Below are positions 18,130 to 26,591 of a stretch of DNA of 64,000 bases, in pieces. Below the pieces are notes generated by a model. The model did no database searches. It was not told the DNA's origin and saw only the letters and a program-made list of their open reading frames with translations. The first letter of the stretch is position 1. Each line of letters opens with the position of its first letter. The translations under genes and the position numbers were made by a program. Source of the DNA: JAGXOF01 sp046545575 (GTDB taxonomy: Bacteria > Chloroflexota > Dehalococcoidia > SZUA-161 > SpSt-899); the NCBI GenBank assembly GCA_046545575.1, contig JBKGZM010000001.1:1-64000 (forward strand), given 5' to 3'.

Positions 18130-18947
18130 CACCGCTGCTCCCCCAAATATGCTTTTATGACCTCGGGATTGTCCCTGACCTCTTCTGGAGTACCTTCGGC
18201 GATCTTTCGCCCAAAGTCAAGGACAACTATTCTATCAGCTATATCCATCACTGCTCCCATGTCATGCTCGATAAAAACTATGCAACTCACCCCATCCCGC
18301 AAGACAGGAGTATCTGGATACGTTTCTCCCTGTCCCTCAAAGACATCGATAATGAATCTGGAAATGTCCTCCTTCTCTTCCAGGTTCATGCCCGCCATAG
18401 GCTCATCAAGAAGCAAAACATCTGGCTCCAGGGCCAGTGCCCTTCCCAGCTCAATACGCTTCCGCATCCCATAGGGTAAGAAGCCCACCACCTTCTTCCT
18501 GACTGACTCCACCTCTAAGAAATCAATAATATCCTCGATCATCCTACGGTGCCTGACTTCCTCCCTGTGAGCCCTTCCAAAATAGAGACCGCCATCGAGG
18601 AAATTCTGTTTCATAAGCAGGTGTCGGCCAGCCATGATGTTATCCTGAGAGCTAAGTCCCGTATACAGCTCTATATTCTGGAAGGTTCGGGCCAGGCCGA
18701 GTTTGGCCACTTTATCAGGTCGCAGCTTGGTAATCTCCTGGCCATCAAAATAAATATGCCCGCTCTGTGGCTTATAGAACCCATTTATGCAGTTAAGCAG
18801 GGCACTCTTTCCAGCGCCATTTGGTCCGATGATGGCCAGAATCTCTTTATCCTTCACGTCGAGGCTTAAATTAATTAGTGCATTGACCCCGCCAAAACTC
18901 AGTGATACATCGTCAATGCGCAACCGTACTTGTCCATCAGTTTGCAT
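18129..18947 (-). CDS. livG: Branched-chain amino acid-type ABC transporter ATPase LivG
   Basis: 272 residues. Walker A GPNGAGKSALL near 40, a LivG-type signature region LPYGMRKRIELGRAL, Walker B VLLLDEPMAGMN, H-loop FIEHDMGAV, and the final EVRDNPEVIKAYLGE typical of LivG. The insertion between Walker A and signature (about 85-135) is longer than in LivF, again as in LivG. First gene of the transporter operon. The ATG has GGAGG seven bases upstream. Confidence 0.94.
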   Translation of the reverse strand: MQTDGQVRLRIDDVSLSFGGVNALINLSLDVKDKEILAIIGPNGAGKSALLNCINGFYKPQSGHIYFDGQEITKLRPDKVAKLGLARTFQNIELYTGLSSQDNIMAGRHLLMKQNFLDGGLYFGRAHREEVRHRRMIEDIIDFLEVESVRKKVVGFLPYGMRKRIELGRALALEPDVLLLDEPMAGMNLEEKEDISRFIIDVFEGQGETYPDTPVLRDGVSCIVFIEHDMGAVMDIADRIVVLDFGRKIAEGTPEEVRDNPEVIKAYLGEQR

Positions 18948-19062
18948 CCACTTTCCTCCAGCATCCGGCCTATTGTATATCAGCCAACCTCAAGCCCCAG
19001 TCACACCCAAGGATTCAGATATTTAAAAATCATTTAACCTAAATTGGACTTGGTTGACCTGA

Positions 19063-19091
19063 AACATACCACACATTATGCAAATAGTCAA
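19063..19091 (-). promoter_or_regulatory. Probable sigma-70 promoter of the liv/acyl-CoA ligase operon
   Basis: On the minus strand TTGACT, a 17-base spacer and TATGTT stand about 115 bases upstream of the livG start. Five and four of six bases match consensus. The surrounding 18948-19217 gap (270 bases) is AT-rich and otherwise shows no gene. Confidence 0.5.
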
Positions 19092-19217
19092 TAGCATAGG
19101 CTGTCTTCTGTCTTTGTAAAACATACCGTCTTTGAGCACACACAGATTTAAACATACACAGAGGCCAAATACAACACGTGCGCCGGGTTTTCATCACCGA
19201 TATCCACGAACTACCAC

Positions 19218-19246
19218 TGGACAGCTAGAGTATTTTATGTTATAAG
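19218..19246 (+). promoter_or_regulatory. Sigma-70 promoter of the CBS-domain gene
   Basis: TGGACA, 17-base spacer, TATAAG: five of six in each box. It would give a leader of about 33 bases to the ATG at 19286. Confidence 0.65.
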
Positions 19247-19285
19247 TATCATACCGTTATATGCCGTAAGAAAGGAGGGTAAAAG

Positions 19286-19936
19286 ATGCTGGTAAAAGAC
19301 GCCATGACGACGAACGTGGTGACCATACCAAGCAGCACACCGGTACTTGAGGCAAAGAAGCTCATGGATGTGCATAAGGTCGAGCGCTTGCCGGTGGTAG
19401 ACAAAGGGAAACTGGTTGGTATTGTAACCAAGGGAGGAATCGAAAGGGCCTCCCCTTCCGCAGCCACCTCCCTCAGTATATGGGAAATAAATTACCTCGT
19501 AGCCAAGATGACGGTGAAAGAGGTGATGAGGAAAGATCTGGTAACGGTTGCCCCAGACACTACCGTGGAGTCCGCGGTGGCCAGCGCGCAAAAACATGCT
19601 GTGGGCGCATTGCCTGTAATGGAAGAGGATAAACTGGTGGGGATACTGACCACCAATGATTTCTTCTACAAGATATTAAATCCCCTTCTTGGCATAGGCG
19701 AATCCGGGAAGCGTTTCATCGTTTACGGAGCAGATACCCCGGAGCAGATATGCAAGGTTATGGAAACGGTAAAGGCCCAAAAGCTAAAGATAAAAGCAAC
19801 ACACACCATAGCCGTACCAGAGGCAGCGAGCAAGGACCTCATCATCCACCTGGACACCGAGGATACAAGCAAGCTCGAGGAGGAGCTGAAGAAACTAGGT
19901 TTCCACGTGGAGAGCCGGGAGCATACTCCTCTCTGA
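19286..19936 (+). CDS. CBS-domain pair protein with C-terminal ACT-like region
   Basis: 216 residues: two CBS domains (about 1-55 and 72-130; each begins VKDAMTTNVVTIP or VKEVMRKDLVTVAPDTT), which as a pair bind adenosine nucleotides, and a C-terminal alpha/beta region (about 140-210, FIVYGADTPEQICKVM) resembling an ACT-like regulatory domain, an architecture like AcuB. No catalytic domain is present, so it is probably a free-standing energy-state sensor. AAAGGAGGG is six bases before the ATG. Monocistronic: its own promoter precedes it and a terminator follows. Confidence 0.88.
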   Translation: MLVKDAMTTNVVTIPSSTPVLEAKKLMDVHKVERLPVVDKGKLVGIVTKGGIERASPSAATSLSIWEINYLVAKMTVKEVMRKDLVTVAPDTTVESAVASAQKHAVGALPVMEEDKLVGILTTNDFFYKILNPLLGIGESGKRFIVYGADTPEQICKVMETVKAQKLKIKATHTIAVPEAASKDLIIHLDTEDTSKLEEELKKLGFHVESREHTPL

Positions 19937-20018
19937 CATTTGGAGAGTGCTTATAAAACAGAGTGCTTTTACACCCGGAGAGGTTCCGCCTGTCCGGGAG
20001 AGGTGGGAGTTGTTAACC

Positions 20019-20051
20019 AAACCGCGGTGCCGCATGGCACCGCGGTTTTTT
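20019..20051 (+). terminator. Intrinsic terminator after the CBS-domain gene
   Basis: A perfect 13-base stem (AAACCGCGGTGCC and its complement) with a GCAT loop, ending in a run of T bases. It resembles a T-box antiterminator end because of TGGCACCGCGG, but a strong promoter for alaS starts only 29 bases later, outside any such leader. Confidence 0.85.
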
Positions 20052-20079
20052 CGTGAAGCCCCAGCCCCATGACCTTTCG

Positions 20080-20109
20080 TTGACATACCTCCTCCGCTTG
20101 GCCTAAAAT
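20080..20109 (+). promoter_or_regulatory. Sigma-70 promoter of alaS-ruvX
   Basis: TTGACA, 18-base spacer, TAAAAT: six of six and five of six to consensus. Start of transcription expected near 20116, about 26 bases before the alaS ATG. Confidence 0.75.
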
Positions 20110-20141
20110 CAAACGGAAGGAGTCAAGAAATCGGTGAGACT

Positions 20142-22781
20142 ATGAACAGCGACCAGGTCAAAGAAACATATCTGACCTTTTTCAAAGAAAAGGGACATAC
20201 AGTCCTCCCGAGCTCGTCCCTCATCCCACAGGGAGATCCAACCCTGCTCCTGACAAGCGCGGGTATGGTGCAGATTAAACCGTACTTCATGGGCGAGGCC
20301 ACGCCACCAAACGTGCGCCTTGCTTCATGCCAGAAGTGCTTCCGCACCACCGATATCGACGAGGTAGGAGATGCAACCCACCTGACTTTCTTCGAGATGC
20401 TGGGGAACTTCAGCGTTGGCGATTACTTCAAGAAAGAGGCGATTGCCTGGGCGTGGGAATTCGTCAAGGAGCGCCTGCAACTGCCGCAGGACCGCCTGTG
20501 GATAACCATCTTTCTCGACGATGACGAGGCATTCGAGCACTGGATCCAAACGGGAGTCCCCAGGGAACGCATCGTGCGCTGCGGCGAGGAGGACAACTTC
20601 TGGGGACCCGCCGGAGACACCGGGCCCTGCGGCCCGTCCAGCGAGATCCTCTATGACCTGGGGGAGGAGTTTGGATGCGGCAGACCCGACTGCGGTCCGG
20701 CATGCAACTGTGGCCGTTTCTCGGAACTCTGGAACCTCGTCTTTACTCAATACTACCAGGATGAGCACGGCAACCGAACGCCGCTCACCAGCAAGAATAT
20801 CGATACAGGCATGGGACTGGAGCGCACCGCCGCCATAATGCAGGGCAAGGATTCAGTCTACGAGACCGACCGGTTTAGTCCAATCATAGACTGCATATCC
20901 CGGCTAACGGGCAAGAACTACGGCGAAGATAAGTCCTCGGACAAAGCGATAAGGGTCGTGGCCGAGCACGGGCGATCCGCGACCTTCCTCATCGCCGACG
21001 GCGTGATTCCCTCCAATGAGGGCCGGGGATATGTACTGCGACGGGTACTTCGCCGAGCCGCCCTCTTCGGCTATCTTCTGGGTTTGAAGGAGCCCTTCCT
21101 TACACAAATAGCGGAGGTGGTCATCGACCAGATGGGGAATTCCTACCCCGAGCTCCTCACTCGGAAAGACCACATAATCCGGGCGATTGACCTGGAGGAA
21201 AGCAGGTTCGACCAGACTTTGAACACCGGCATGAATCTCCTGGACCAGATGATAGAACAGGACAAAGAGAGCGGGGTTTCTTCCATCTCCGGCGAACAGG
21301 CATTCACCCTCTACGACACGTATGGATTTCCCGTGGAGATGACCAAAGAAATCGCCGCCGATCACGGCCTTTCGGTCGACCTGGAGGGCTTTGAGCAGGA
21401 GATGGAGAAGCAGAGGGAGAGGGCACGGGCAGCTCAGAAGTTCGGGGCAGGAGACAAAGCGGCCCAGAGGGTCTATGAACAACTGGATGTAGCACCCACC
21501 GGGTTCGCCGGCTATGATAGTTTCTCATGCGAAACCCGGGTGGTCGCACTGCTCGTGGAAGGGGAGCCGGTGGGCACAGCCTCCGCAGGGCAGGAGGCGG
21601 AGGTGATCCTGGCCAAAACACCGTTCTACGGCGAGATGGGCGGACAGGTGGGCGACACGGGAGAGATTAAAGGATACAACGGAAAAGTTGCAGTGAGCAA
21701 TACAACGAGGCCTCTGGATGATCTGGTGACACATTCAGGTAAGGTGGAGGAAGGGTCAATCTCCGTGGGCGACTCAGCGGAGGCGGAAATAGACCGCGAA
21801 CGCCGGCTGGACATCGCACGCAACCACACAGCCACACACCTCCTTCAGGCAGCCCTGAGGCAGGTAATCGGCGATGACGTCAGCCAGGCGGGGTCTCTCG
21901 TTGCACCTGACCGCTTCAGGTTCGACTTCACCTATCTTATAGCGTTGAGCAAGGAGGAACTGGCCAAGGTCCAGCGCATCGTAAATGAGAACATACGGCG
22001 GAATCTTCGCGTCTCCAGCCGCGTCGTGCCCTACAGTCAGGCGCTCGCGGAGGGGGCACTGGCCTTCTTCGGCGAGAAGTACGGGGATGAGGTCAGGGTA
22101 GTGAGGATAGAGGACTCTAATTCCTCCGAGGTCGTAAGCACCGAGCTTTGCGGTGGCACGCACGTGCAGAGTACTGGGGAAATCGGCTTTTTCCACATCA
22201 CGAGCGAGAGGAGCATAGGATCTGGGATGAGGCGCATCGAGGCGGTGACGGGGAGGGGGGCGGAGGCCCTTGTGAACGAAAGGTTCTCCGTCCTGGAAAA
22301 CGCAGCCGAACAGCTTGAAACAAGCCCCTCAGATGTCCGGCAGAAGCTCTCCGAGGTTTTATCGGAGCTCGATACCGAACGAAAGAGGGCCAAAGATTTG
22401 GAGGCACAGCTTCTCAGGACAAGGGCAGAATCCCTGCTCTCCGAGGTGAGCGAGGTAAATGGAATAAACGTTCTGACAGCCGAGGTCGCCACATCGAACA
22501 TGGACCTTTTGCGCCAGATGGGGGATTTCCTCAAGGACAAACTGGGCAGTGCAGTTATCGTACTGGGAACCACTCTCGATGGCAACCCCAGGTTCCTGGC
22601 CATGGTGACCTCCGACCTGGTAAGCCAAGGCATCAATGCCGGCGACATCGTCAAGCGGGTAGCGGAGGTGACGGGGGGTGGTGGGGGTGGAAAGCCGGGA
22701 ATGGCCCAGGCCGGCGGCAAGGACAGGAGCAAGATGGATGAAGCCCTGAGACTCGTACCTCAATTGCTCAAAAAAGGTTAA
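20142..22781 (+). CDS. alaS: Alanine-tRNA ligase AlaS
   Basis: 879 residues, full length. The class II aminoacylation core begins FKEKGHTVLPSSSLIPQGDP; the editing domain has HTATHLLQAAL near 562 and the zinc-binding CGGTHV near 669; the C-terminal C-Ala domain ends with a Gly-rich GGGGGGKPGMAQAGG element and DEALRLVPQLL. It charges tRNA-Ala and hydrolyses mis-charged Ser- and Gly-tRNA-Ala. The ATG has only GGTGAG very close upstream, a weak site. ruvX starts one base after the stop. Confidence 0.97.
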   Translation: MNSDQVKETYLTFFKEKGHTVLPSSSLIPQGDPTLLLTSAGMVQIKPYFMGEATPPNVRLASCQKCFRTTDIDEVGDATHLTFFEMLGNFSVGDYFKKEAIAWAWEFVKERLQLPQDRLWITIFLDDDEAFEHWIQTGVPRERIVRCGEEDNFWGPAGDTGPCGPSSEILYDLGEEFGCGRPDCGPACNCGRFSELWNLVFTQYYQDEHGNRTPLTSKNIDTGMGLERTAAIMQGKDSVYETDRFSPIIDCISRLTGKNYGEDKSSDKAIRVVAEHGRSATFLIADGVIPSNEGRGYVLRRVLRRAALFGYLLGLKEPFLTQIAEVVIDQMGNSYPELLTRKDHIIRAIDLEESRFDQTLNTGMNLLDQMIEQDKESGVSSISGEQAFTLYDTYGFPVEMTKEIAADHGLSVDLEGFEQEMEKQRERARAAQKFGAGDKAAQRVYEQLDVAPTGFAGYDSFSCETRVVALLVEGEPVGTASAGQEAEVILAKTPFYGEMGGQVGDTGEIKGYNGKVAVSNTTRPLDDLVTHSGKVEEGSISVGDSAEAEIDRERRLDIARNHTATHLLQAALRQVIGDDVSQAGSLVAPDRFRFDFTYLIALSKEELAKVQRIVNENIRRNLRVSSRVVPYSQALAEGALAFFGEKYGDEVRVVRIEDSNSSEVVSTELCGGTHVQSTGEIGFFHITSERSIGSGMRRIEAVTGRGAEALVNERFSVLENAAEQLETSPSDVRQKLSEVLSELDTERKRAKDLEAQLLRTRAESLLSEVSEVNGINVLTAEVATSNMDLLRQMGDFLKDKLGSAVIVLGTTLDGNPRFLAMVTSDLVSQGINAGDIVKRVAEVTGGGGGGKPGMAQAGGKDRSKMDEALRLVPQLLKKG

Positions 22782-22782
22782 A

Positions 22783-23199
22783 ATGCGCATAATGGGACTC
22801 GACGTCGGCGATAGGCGAATCGGGGTGGCACTGAGCGACCCAACGGGTATACTGGCCACCGCACTAACGGTGATCCTACGGACGGAAGATAGCTCCGATC
22901 TGGAAGAGATATTGAGGCTAATAGAGGAGAACAGCGTAGAGTGTATAGTGGTCGGGTTACCTCTCTCAATGGATGGCAGTATGAGCGAACAGGCGGAAAA
23001 GGCGAGCTCCTTCGCCGAGGAGCTTTCCGCACACACCGGGGTCCCTGTTAAGATGTGGGACGAGCGGCTTTCGACCTCCATTGCCAGCAAGCTGATGCGC
23101 GACAGCGGTAGCAACAGCCGGCAGATAAAGGAAAGGCGGGATTCGGCCGCCGCGGCACTTATTCTGCAGGGTTATCTCGATCACAGAGACTTCGAGTGA
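22783..23199 (+). CDS. ruvX: Putative Holliday junction resolvase / pre-16S rRNA nuclease YqgF (RuvX)
   Basis: 138 residues with an RNase-H-like fold: MGLDVGDRRIGVALSDP carries the first catalytic Asp, IVVGLPLSMDGSMSEQA the conserved GLP block, and VKMWDERLSTSIASKLM the later catalytic Asp-Glu. The family matures the 5' end of 16S rRNA in E. coli and was first named as a resolvase. The alaS-ruvX pairing is common in Gram-positive and Chloroflexota genomes. Confidence 0.95.
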   Translation: MRIMGLDVGDRRIGVALSDPTGILATALTVILRTEDSSDLEEILRLIEENSVECIVVGLPLSMDGSMSEQAEKASSFAEELSAHTGVPVKMWDERLSTSIASKLMRDSGSNSRQIKERRDSAAAALILQGYLDHRDFE

Positions 23200-23290
23200 A
23201 TAACCCCCGACCAGTTATTAGTCGTCAGTCAATAGTCCACAGTTAATCCATAGAGCTCTTTTGTAGAAGAGATCAAAAGCCTATCACAAC

Positions 23291-23319
23291 TTGTTTGCCG
23301 GAAAGCTAAATGCTATAAT
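23291..23319 (+). promoter_or_regulatory. Sigma-70 promoter of the MscS gene
   Basis: TTGTTT, 17-base spacer, perfect TATAAT. The leader to the ATG at 23364 would be about 38 bases. Confidence 0.65.
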
Positions 23320-23363
23320 AATCCTCACATTTTGACAAGCTAGGCGCTTGGCGGAGAGTATCT

Positions 23364-24578
23364 ATGACCTGGTTTATGGAGAGTGGTATATGGATCATAG
23401 TAGCCGTGGTCGTTGCCACGCTGGTGTGGTGGGCCTGTAGAAAATGGGCACCCCGGTGGATTGCACTCCTGGTCAAAAAGATCACCCCCACCAAGGAGGA
23501 TTGGAGTCGAGGAGCGCGGGTCACAGGCCACATCTTAGTCTATATATGGACAATTATAATAGCAGCCGCGCTCGTGCTGGCAATATTACCCCGTGTTGGA
23601 ATAGATGTAGCCATCGCTACGAATGCCCTGAAAGACGCAGGGATTGCTGTACTGGAATGGTTGCGCGACAGTGGTATTAAAGTAGCGATAATCCTGGTAG
23701 TGGCATTTATCATCCAGCAAATATCCAAAAGTCTTATACCCAGATTTGTAAGTAGACATGTAACCAGGCAAAAAAAGCAACGACTTAAGGAGGAGGCCGA
23801 GCAGAGGGCAGAGACCCTTATCCATTTCCTCACAAGTACTATTACAGTGGTCATTTGGGCAATAGCTATCTTTACCATCCTCTCCGAGTTTAATATTAAC
23901 ATCGCTCCGCTTATGGCTGGTGCTGGTATACTCGGCATTGCCATAGGTTTTGGGGCACAGAACCTCATTCGAGACCTGCTGGGTGGTATATTCATTATCA
24001 TAGAAGATCAATACTCGGTGGGCGATTGGGTGGAAATAGCGGGCAAGAGTGGTGGTGTTGAATATCTGGGATTGAGAAGGACAATATTAAGAGACCTGAA
24101 CGGTACACGCCACGTCGTCCCCAACGGGGAGATCAAAACCGCCAGCAACCTCAGTCAGGACTGGGGATGTGTAAATCTCAACATCCGTGTCGCATATGGT
24201 GAGGACCTGGACCAAGTAGCGGATATCCTGAATCGGGTAGGTAAAGAAATCAAGGAGGAAGAACCCTGGAGAGATATTATAATGGAGACGCCCACGGTTC
24301 TGCGCGTGGATAATTTCGACGATTCAGGAATCGAGTTAAAGATATGGGGAAAGACCAAACCTCTGCTGCAGTGGCGGGTCATGGGAGAGATGCGCAGAAG
24401 GATCAAGAGGACCTTTGACCAGGAAGGAATAGCGATGCCATGGCCTTATATCAAGCTCTACCTGGGCGATAGGGTTGCCCTCAATACACTGTCAAAGTAT
24501 GGGGAAGAGACGTCCTCGCGTCCTGAACAAGGCCAAAATGAAAAGGGAGGAATGGGAGGTTCATCCTCGAAACAATAG
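23364..24578 (+). CDS. mscS: MscS family mechanosensitive ion channel
   Basis: 404 residues. Hydrophobic helices near 5-23, 55-77, 95-118 and 150-172 precede the pore helix (APLMAGAGILGIAIGFGAQN, with MscS-like small-residue packing) and the cytoplasmic beta domain (IIIEDQYSVGDWVEI, LRDLNGTRHVVPNGEI). The C-terminal alpha/beta cage region follows (RRRIKRTFDQEGIAMPWP). It should release osmolytes on hypo-osmotic shock. It stands alone between its own promoter and the hdr leader. Confidence 0.93.
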   Translation: MTWFMESGIWIIVAVVVATLVWWACRKWAPRWIALLVKKITPTKEDWSRGARVTGHILVYIWTIIIAAALVLAILPRVGIDVAIATNALKDAGIAVLEWLRDSGIKVAIILVVAFIIQQISKSLIPRFVSRHVTRQKKQRLKEEAEQRAETLIHFLTSTITVVIWAIAIFTILSEFNINIAPLMAGAGILGIAIGFGAQNLIRDLLGGIFIIIEDQYSVGDWVEIAGKSGGVEYLGLRRTILRDLNGTRHVVPNGEIKTASNLSQDWGCVNLNIRVAYGEDLDQVADILNRVGKEIKEEEPWRDIIMETPTVLRVDNFDDSGIELKIWGKTKPLLQWRVMGEMRRRIKRTFDQEGIAMPWPYIKLYLGDRVALNTLSKYGEETSSRPEQGQNEKGGMGGSSSKQ

Positions 24579-24715
24579 AGCCGATAACCAAGAACTTCCC
24601 CCACAGATAATACCCAGACAAACGAATTAAATAGCTTGAGGCTTAAGCTTATGATACATCTGGAATGCCATTGTATACTTTTTTGACACCGTGCTTTACG
24701 CTAAACATCTGGTGG

Positions 24716-24745
24716 TTGCAACATGGTATACAGTTATGATATAAA
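24716..24745 (+). promoter_or_regulatory. Possible sigma-70 promoter of the hdr operon
   Basis: TTGCAA, 18-base spacer, TATAAA, in an AT-rich stretch. The transcript would begin near 24752 and carry a leader of about 280 bases to hdrC. No -24/-12 element was found in this gap. Confidence 0.4.
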
Positions 24746-24892
24746 TTAATTTAACAAATCCCAGCAGCCAAGGGTTGTAAAGAGAGAAGCTGATGGACCC
24801 GCCTGATGTGAACATGACCAGCGATAGAGGTTTTTACCAAAGCTTCCCTCAGAAGCTAATTGAGGGCTTAGTCAAAGGAGACAGGTGAGTTC

Positions 24893-24917
24893 GACCTCCT
24901 CCCGTATGGGGGAGGTC
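24893..24917 (+). terminator. Possible attenuator hairpin in the hdr leader
   Basis: Seven perfect base pairs plus further G-C pairs closing a small loop, followed by TTTGTGT. The T-run is short, so this is a weak or conditional terminator at best. Confidence 0.4.
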
Positions 24918-24995
24918 TTTGTGTACCAAGGTTTGCATTTTAGGGGACTTATTGATACCATATTACTAACATCTTGCACCTTGTTAGAGATAAAG

Positions 24996-25018
24996 AAAAA
25001 GCTTGTGATAAGCTTTTT
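24996..25018 (+). promoter_or_regulatory. Hairpin abutting the hdrC ribosome-binding site
   Basis: Nine-base perfect arms AAAAAGCTT/AAGCTTTTT with a five-base loop, ending two bases before AAGGAGG. It could work as a U-tailed terminator or alter access to the ribosome site. Confidence 0.5.
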
Positions 25019-25033
25019 GCAAGGAGGCGATAA

Positions 25034-25603
25034 ATGACAGCAATTACAGAAACGCCACCAACTCGCGAGAAAACATTCTTGGAGGAAGTTGCGTCAAGAC
25101 CCGGGGGAGAGGATATCAACTCCTGCATCCAATGCGGAACATGCACGGCATCCTGCCCCAATGCCAAGATAATGGATTACACTCCTCGGGAAATGATTGC
25201 TTTAACACGCGCGGGAGAGCGCAAGAAGGTCCTGTCCAGCAACTCAATGTGGGTATGTGCCTCCTGCTACATGTGTACTGTGCGGTGCCCCCGAGACATC
25301 AAGCCGACAGACCTGATGCATGCTTTCGAGGCACTGGCCATCCAGCATGGGATGGCTACAAGGCGAGTAGGTACTCCTATTGCTTATCAAGCGTTTGTTG
25401 ACTCAATTAAGAGTAATGGCCGGGTCCATGAGTTCGGCATGATGTTCAAATACTACTTAAAGACCAATCCCTTCGCCGCCCTTAAAATGTCCGGCTTAGC
25501 GCTAAAATTACTAACTCACAGGCGAATGTCCCTTACAGCCGACAAGATAAAGGGCGTTGATCAAGTCAAGAAAATCGCTGAAAAGGCGAAAACTCTGGAA
25601 TGA
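25034..25603 (+). CDS. hdrC: Heterodisulfide reductase-like subunit C (HdrC)
   Basis: 189 residues with two [4Fe-4S] motifs, Cys31-34-37-41 (CIQCGTCTASCP) and Cys75-78-81-85 (CASCYMCTVRCP), and helical linkers. HdrC passes electrons between HdrA and HdrB in cytoplasmic heterodisulfide reductases. No membrane helices are visible, so this is the soluble HdrABC type. AAGGAGG lies eight bases before the ATG. It begins the operon that continues with hdrB and hdrA. Confidence 0.93.
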   Translation: MTAITETPPTREKTFLEEVASRPGGEDINSCIQCGTCTASCPNAKIMDYTPREMIALTRAGERKKVLSSNSMWVCASCYMCTVRCPRDIKPTDLMHAFEALAIQHGMATRRVGTPIAYQAFVDSIKSNGRVHEFGMMFKYYLKTNPFAALKMSGLALKLLTHRRMSLTADKIKGVDQVKKIAEKAKTLE

Positions 25604-25641
25604 CCCTTTACCCGCCAATAGTTACAGTTAGGAGGTAGCCG

Positions 25642-26514
25642 ATGAGATACTATTCATATTTTCCAGGTTGCTCGGCCAAGGGCACAGCGGTAGGATATGA
25701 AATCTCCATCCAGGCCATTAAGAGTTCGCTGGAGATGGATCTGGCTGAGCTGGACGATTGGAACTGCTGTGGGACTACGCCTTACGCTTCTACAGACGAG
25801 CTGGGGGCAATATGCATCGCCGCTCGCAACCTGGCATTGGCGGAGAAAACTGGTCTCGATCTGGTGACCGCTTGCAGCGCGTGTTATGTCACACTTGCGA
25901 GAGCAAATTCCTTTATCAAGCTCTATCCTGACATCAAGGAAAAGGTAAATCAGGCCCTGTCAGAGGTCGGACTGGAGTATAAAGGGACCGTTAAGGTGCG
26001 GCACTTGCTGGAGGTCATAATCAACGATATCACCCTGGAATCCGTTTCTTCCAAGGTGATAAACCCACTCGATGGACTTAGGGTGGCTCCATACTATGGA
26101 TGCCAATTGGTCCGCCCCGATCTGGGATTTGATGACCCCGAGAATCCCCAAACACTGGATCGTTTGATCACGAGCCTGGGAGCAGAGGCCACACCTTTCC
26201 AAAATAAGAACCGGTGCTGCGGAAGCTCTCTAGTGATAGCGGAGCCAAAGGTAGCATTCAGACTCATTCGTGATGTGCTTGCCAGCGCACAAGAGGGCAA
26301 CGCGCAATGCATAATTACCGCATGTCCATTGTGTCAGACCAATCTGGATGCTTATCAAGGTATGGTAAACAGCGAGTTCAAAACCAAGTTCGATCTCCCT
26401 GTTTTATTCTTCACCCAGCTTATCGGCCTTGCTCTGGGTATCGACGCCAAGACATTGGGCATAGACACAGCAATAGTATCGCCCAAGAAGGTAATGGCAG
26501 CGATAACGAAATAA
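25642..26514 (+). CDS. hdrB: Heterodisulfide reductase-like subunit B (HdrB)
   Basis: 290 residues carrying two CCG domains: PGCSAKGT with NCCGTTPY in the first half, and YYGCQLVRP, NRCCGSS and CPLCQTNLD in the second. In methanogen HdrB these cysteines bind two noncubane [4Fe-4S] clusters where a disulfide is cleaved. A bacterium that lacks CoM-S-S-CoB must use another acceptor, which the sequence does not reveal. GGAGG is seven bases before the ATG. Confidence 0.94.
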   Translation: MRYYSYFPGCSAKGTAVGYEISIQAIKSSLEMDLAELDDWNCCGTTPYASTDELGAICIAARNLALAEKTGLDLVTACSACYVTLARANSFIKLYPDIKEKVNQALSEVGLEYKGTVKVRHLLEVIINDITLESVSSKVINPLDGLRVAPYYGCQLVRPDLGFDDPENPQTLDRLITSLGAEATPFQNKNRCCGSSLVIAEPKVAFRLIRDVLASAQEGNAQCIITACPLCQTNLDAYQGMVNSEFKTKFDLPVLFFTQLIGLALGIDAKTLGIDTAIVSPKKVMAAITK

Positions 26515-26591
26515 CTGTGGCAACCGAGGTCGGTTAATCAACCTTAACTGACCTTTAATCAATGAAATCAATATACAAAAGGGGTGTGCAA

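Larger units (their letters stand above)
24752..25033 (+). promoter_or_regulatory. Long structured leader upstream of hdrC (candidate regulatory RNA)
   Basis: The 455-base gap 24579-25033 contains no gene. Its second half is rich in local stems. A hairpin at 24893-24917 (GACCTCC and GGAGGTC arms, then TTTGTGT) could terminate early. A hairpin at 24982-24987/24969-24974 region is weaker (CTAACA/TGTTAG). A stem at 24996-25018 (AAAAAGCTT, GTGAT, AAGCTTTTT) sits directly in front of the AAGGAGG ribosome site and ends in T bases. I do not recognise a named riboswitch class. Attenuation of hdrCBA is an inference from position and shape. Confidence 0.45.

Noticed and set aside
19937..20141. T-box-like sequence (TGGCACCGCGG plus a terminator) upstream of alaS
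   Set aside because: A consensus sigma-70 promoter at 20080-20109 starts after the hairpin, so the hairpin is not in the alaS leader; stem I landmarks were also not found. It is better read as the terminator of the CBS gene.
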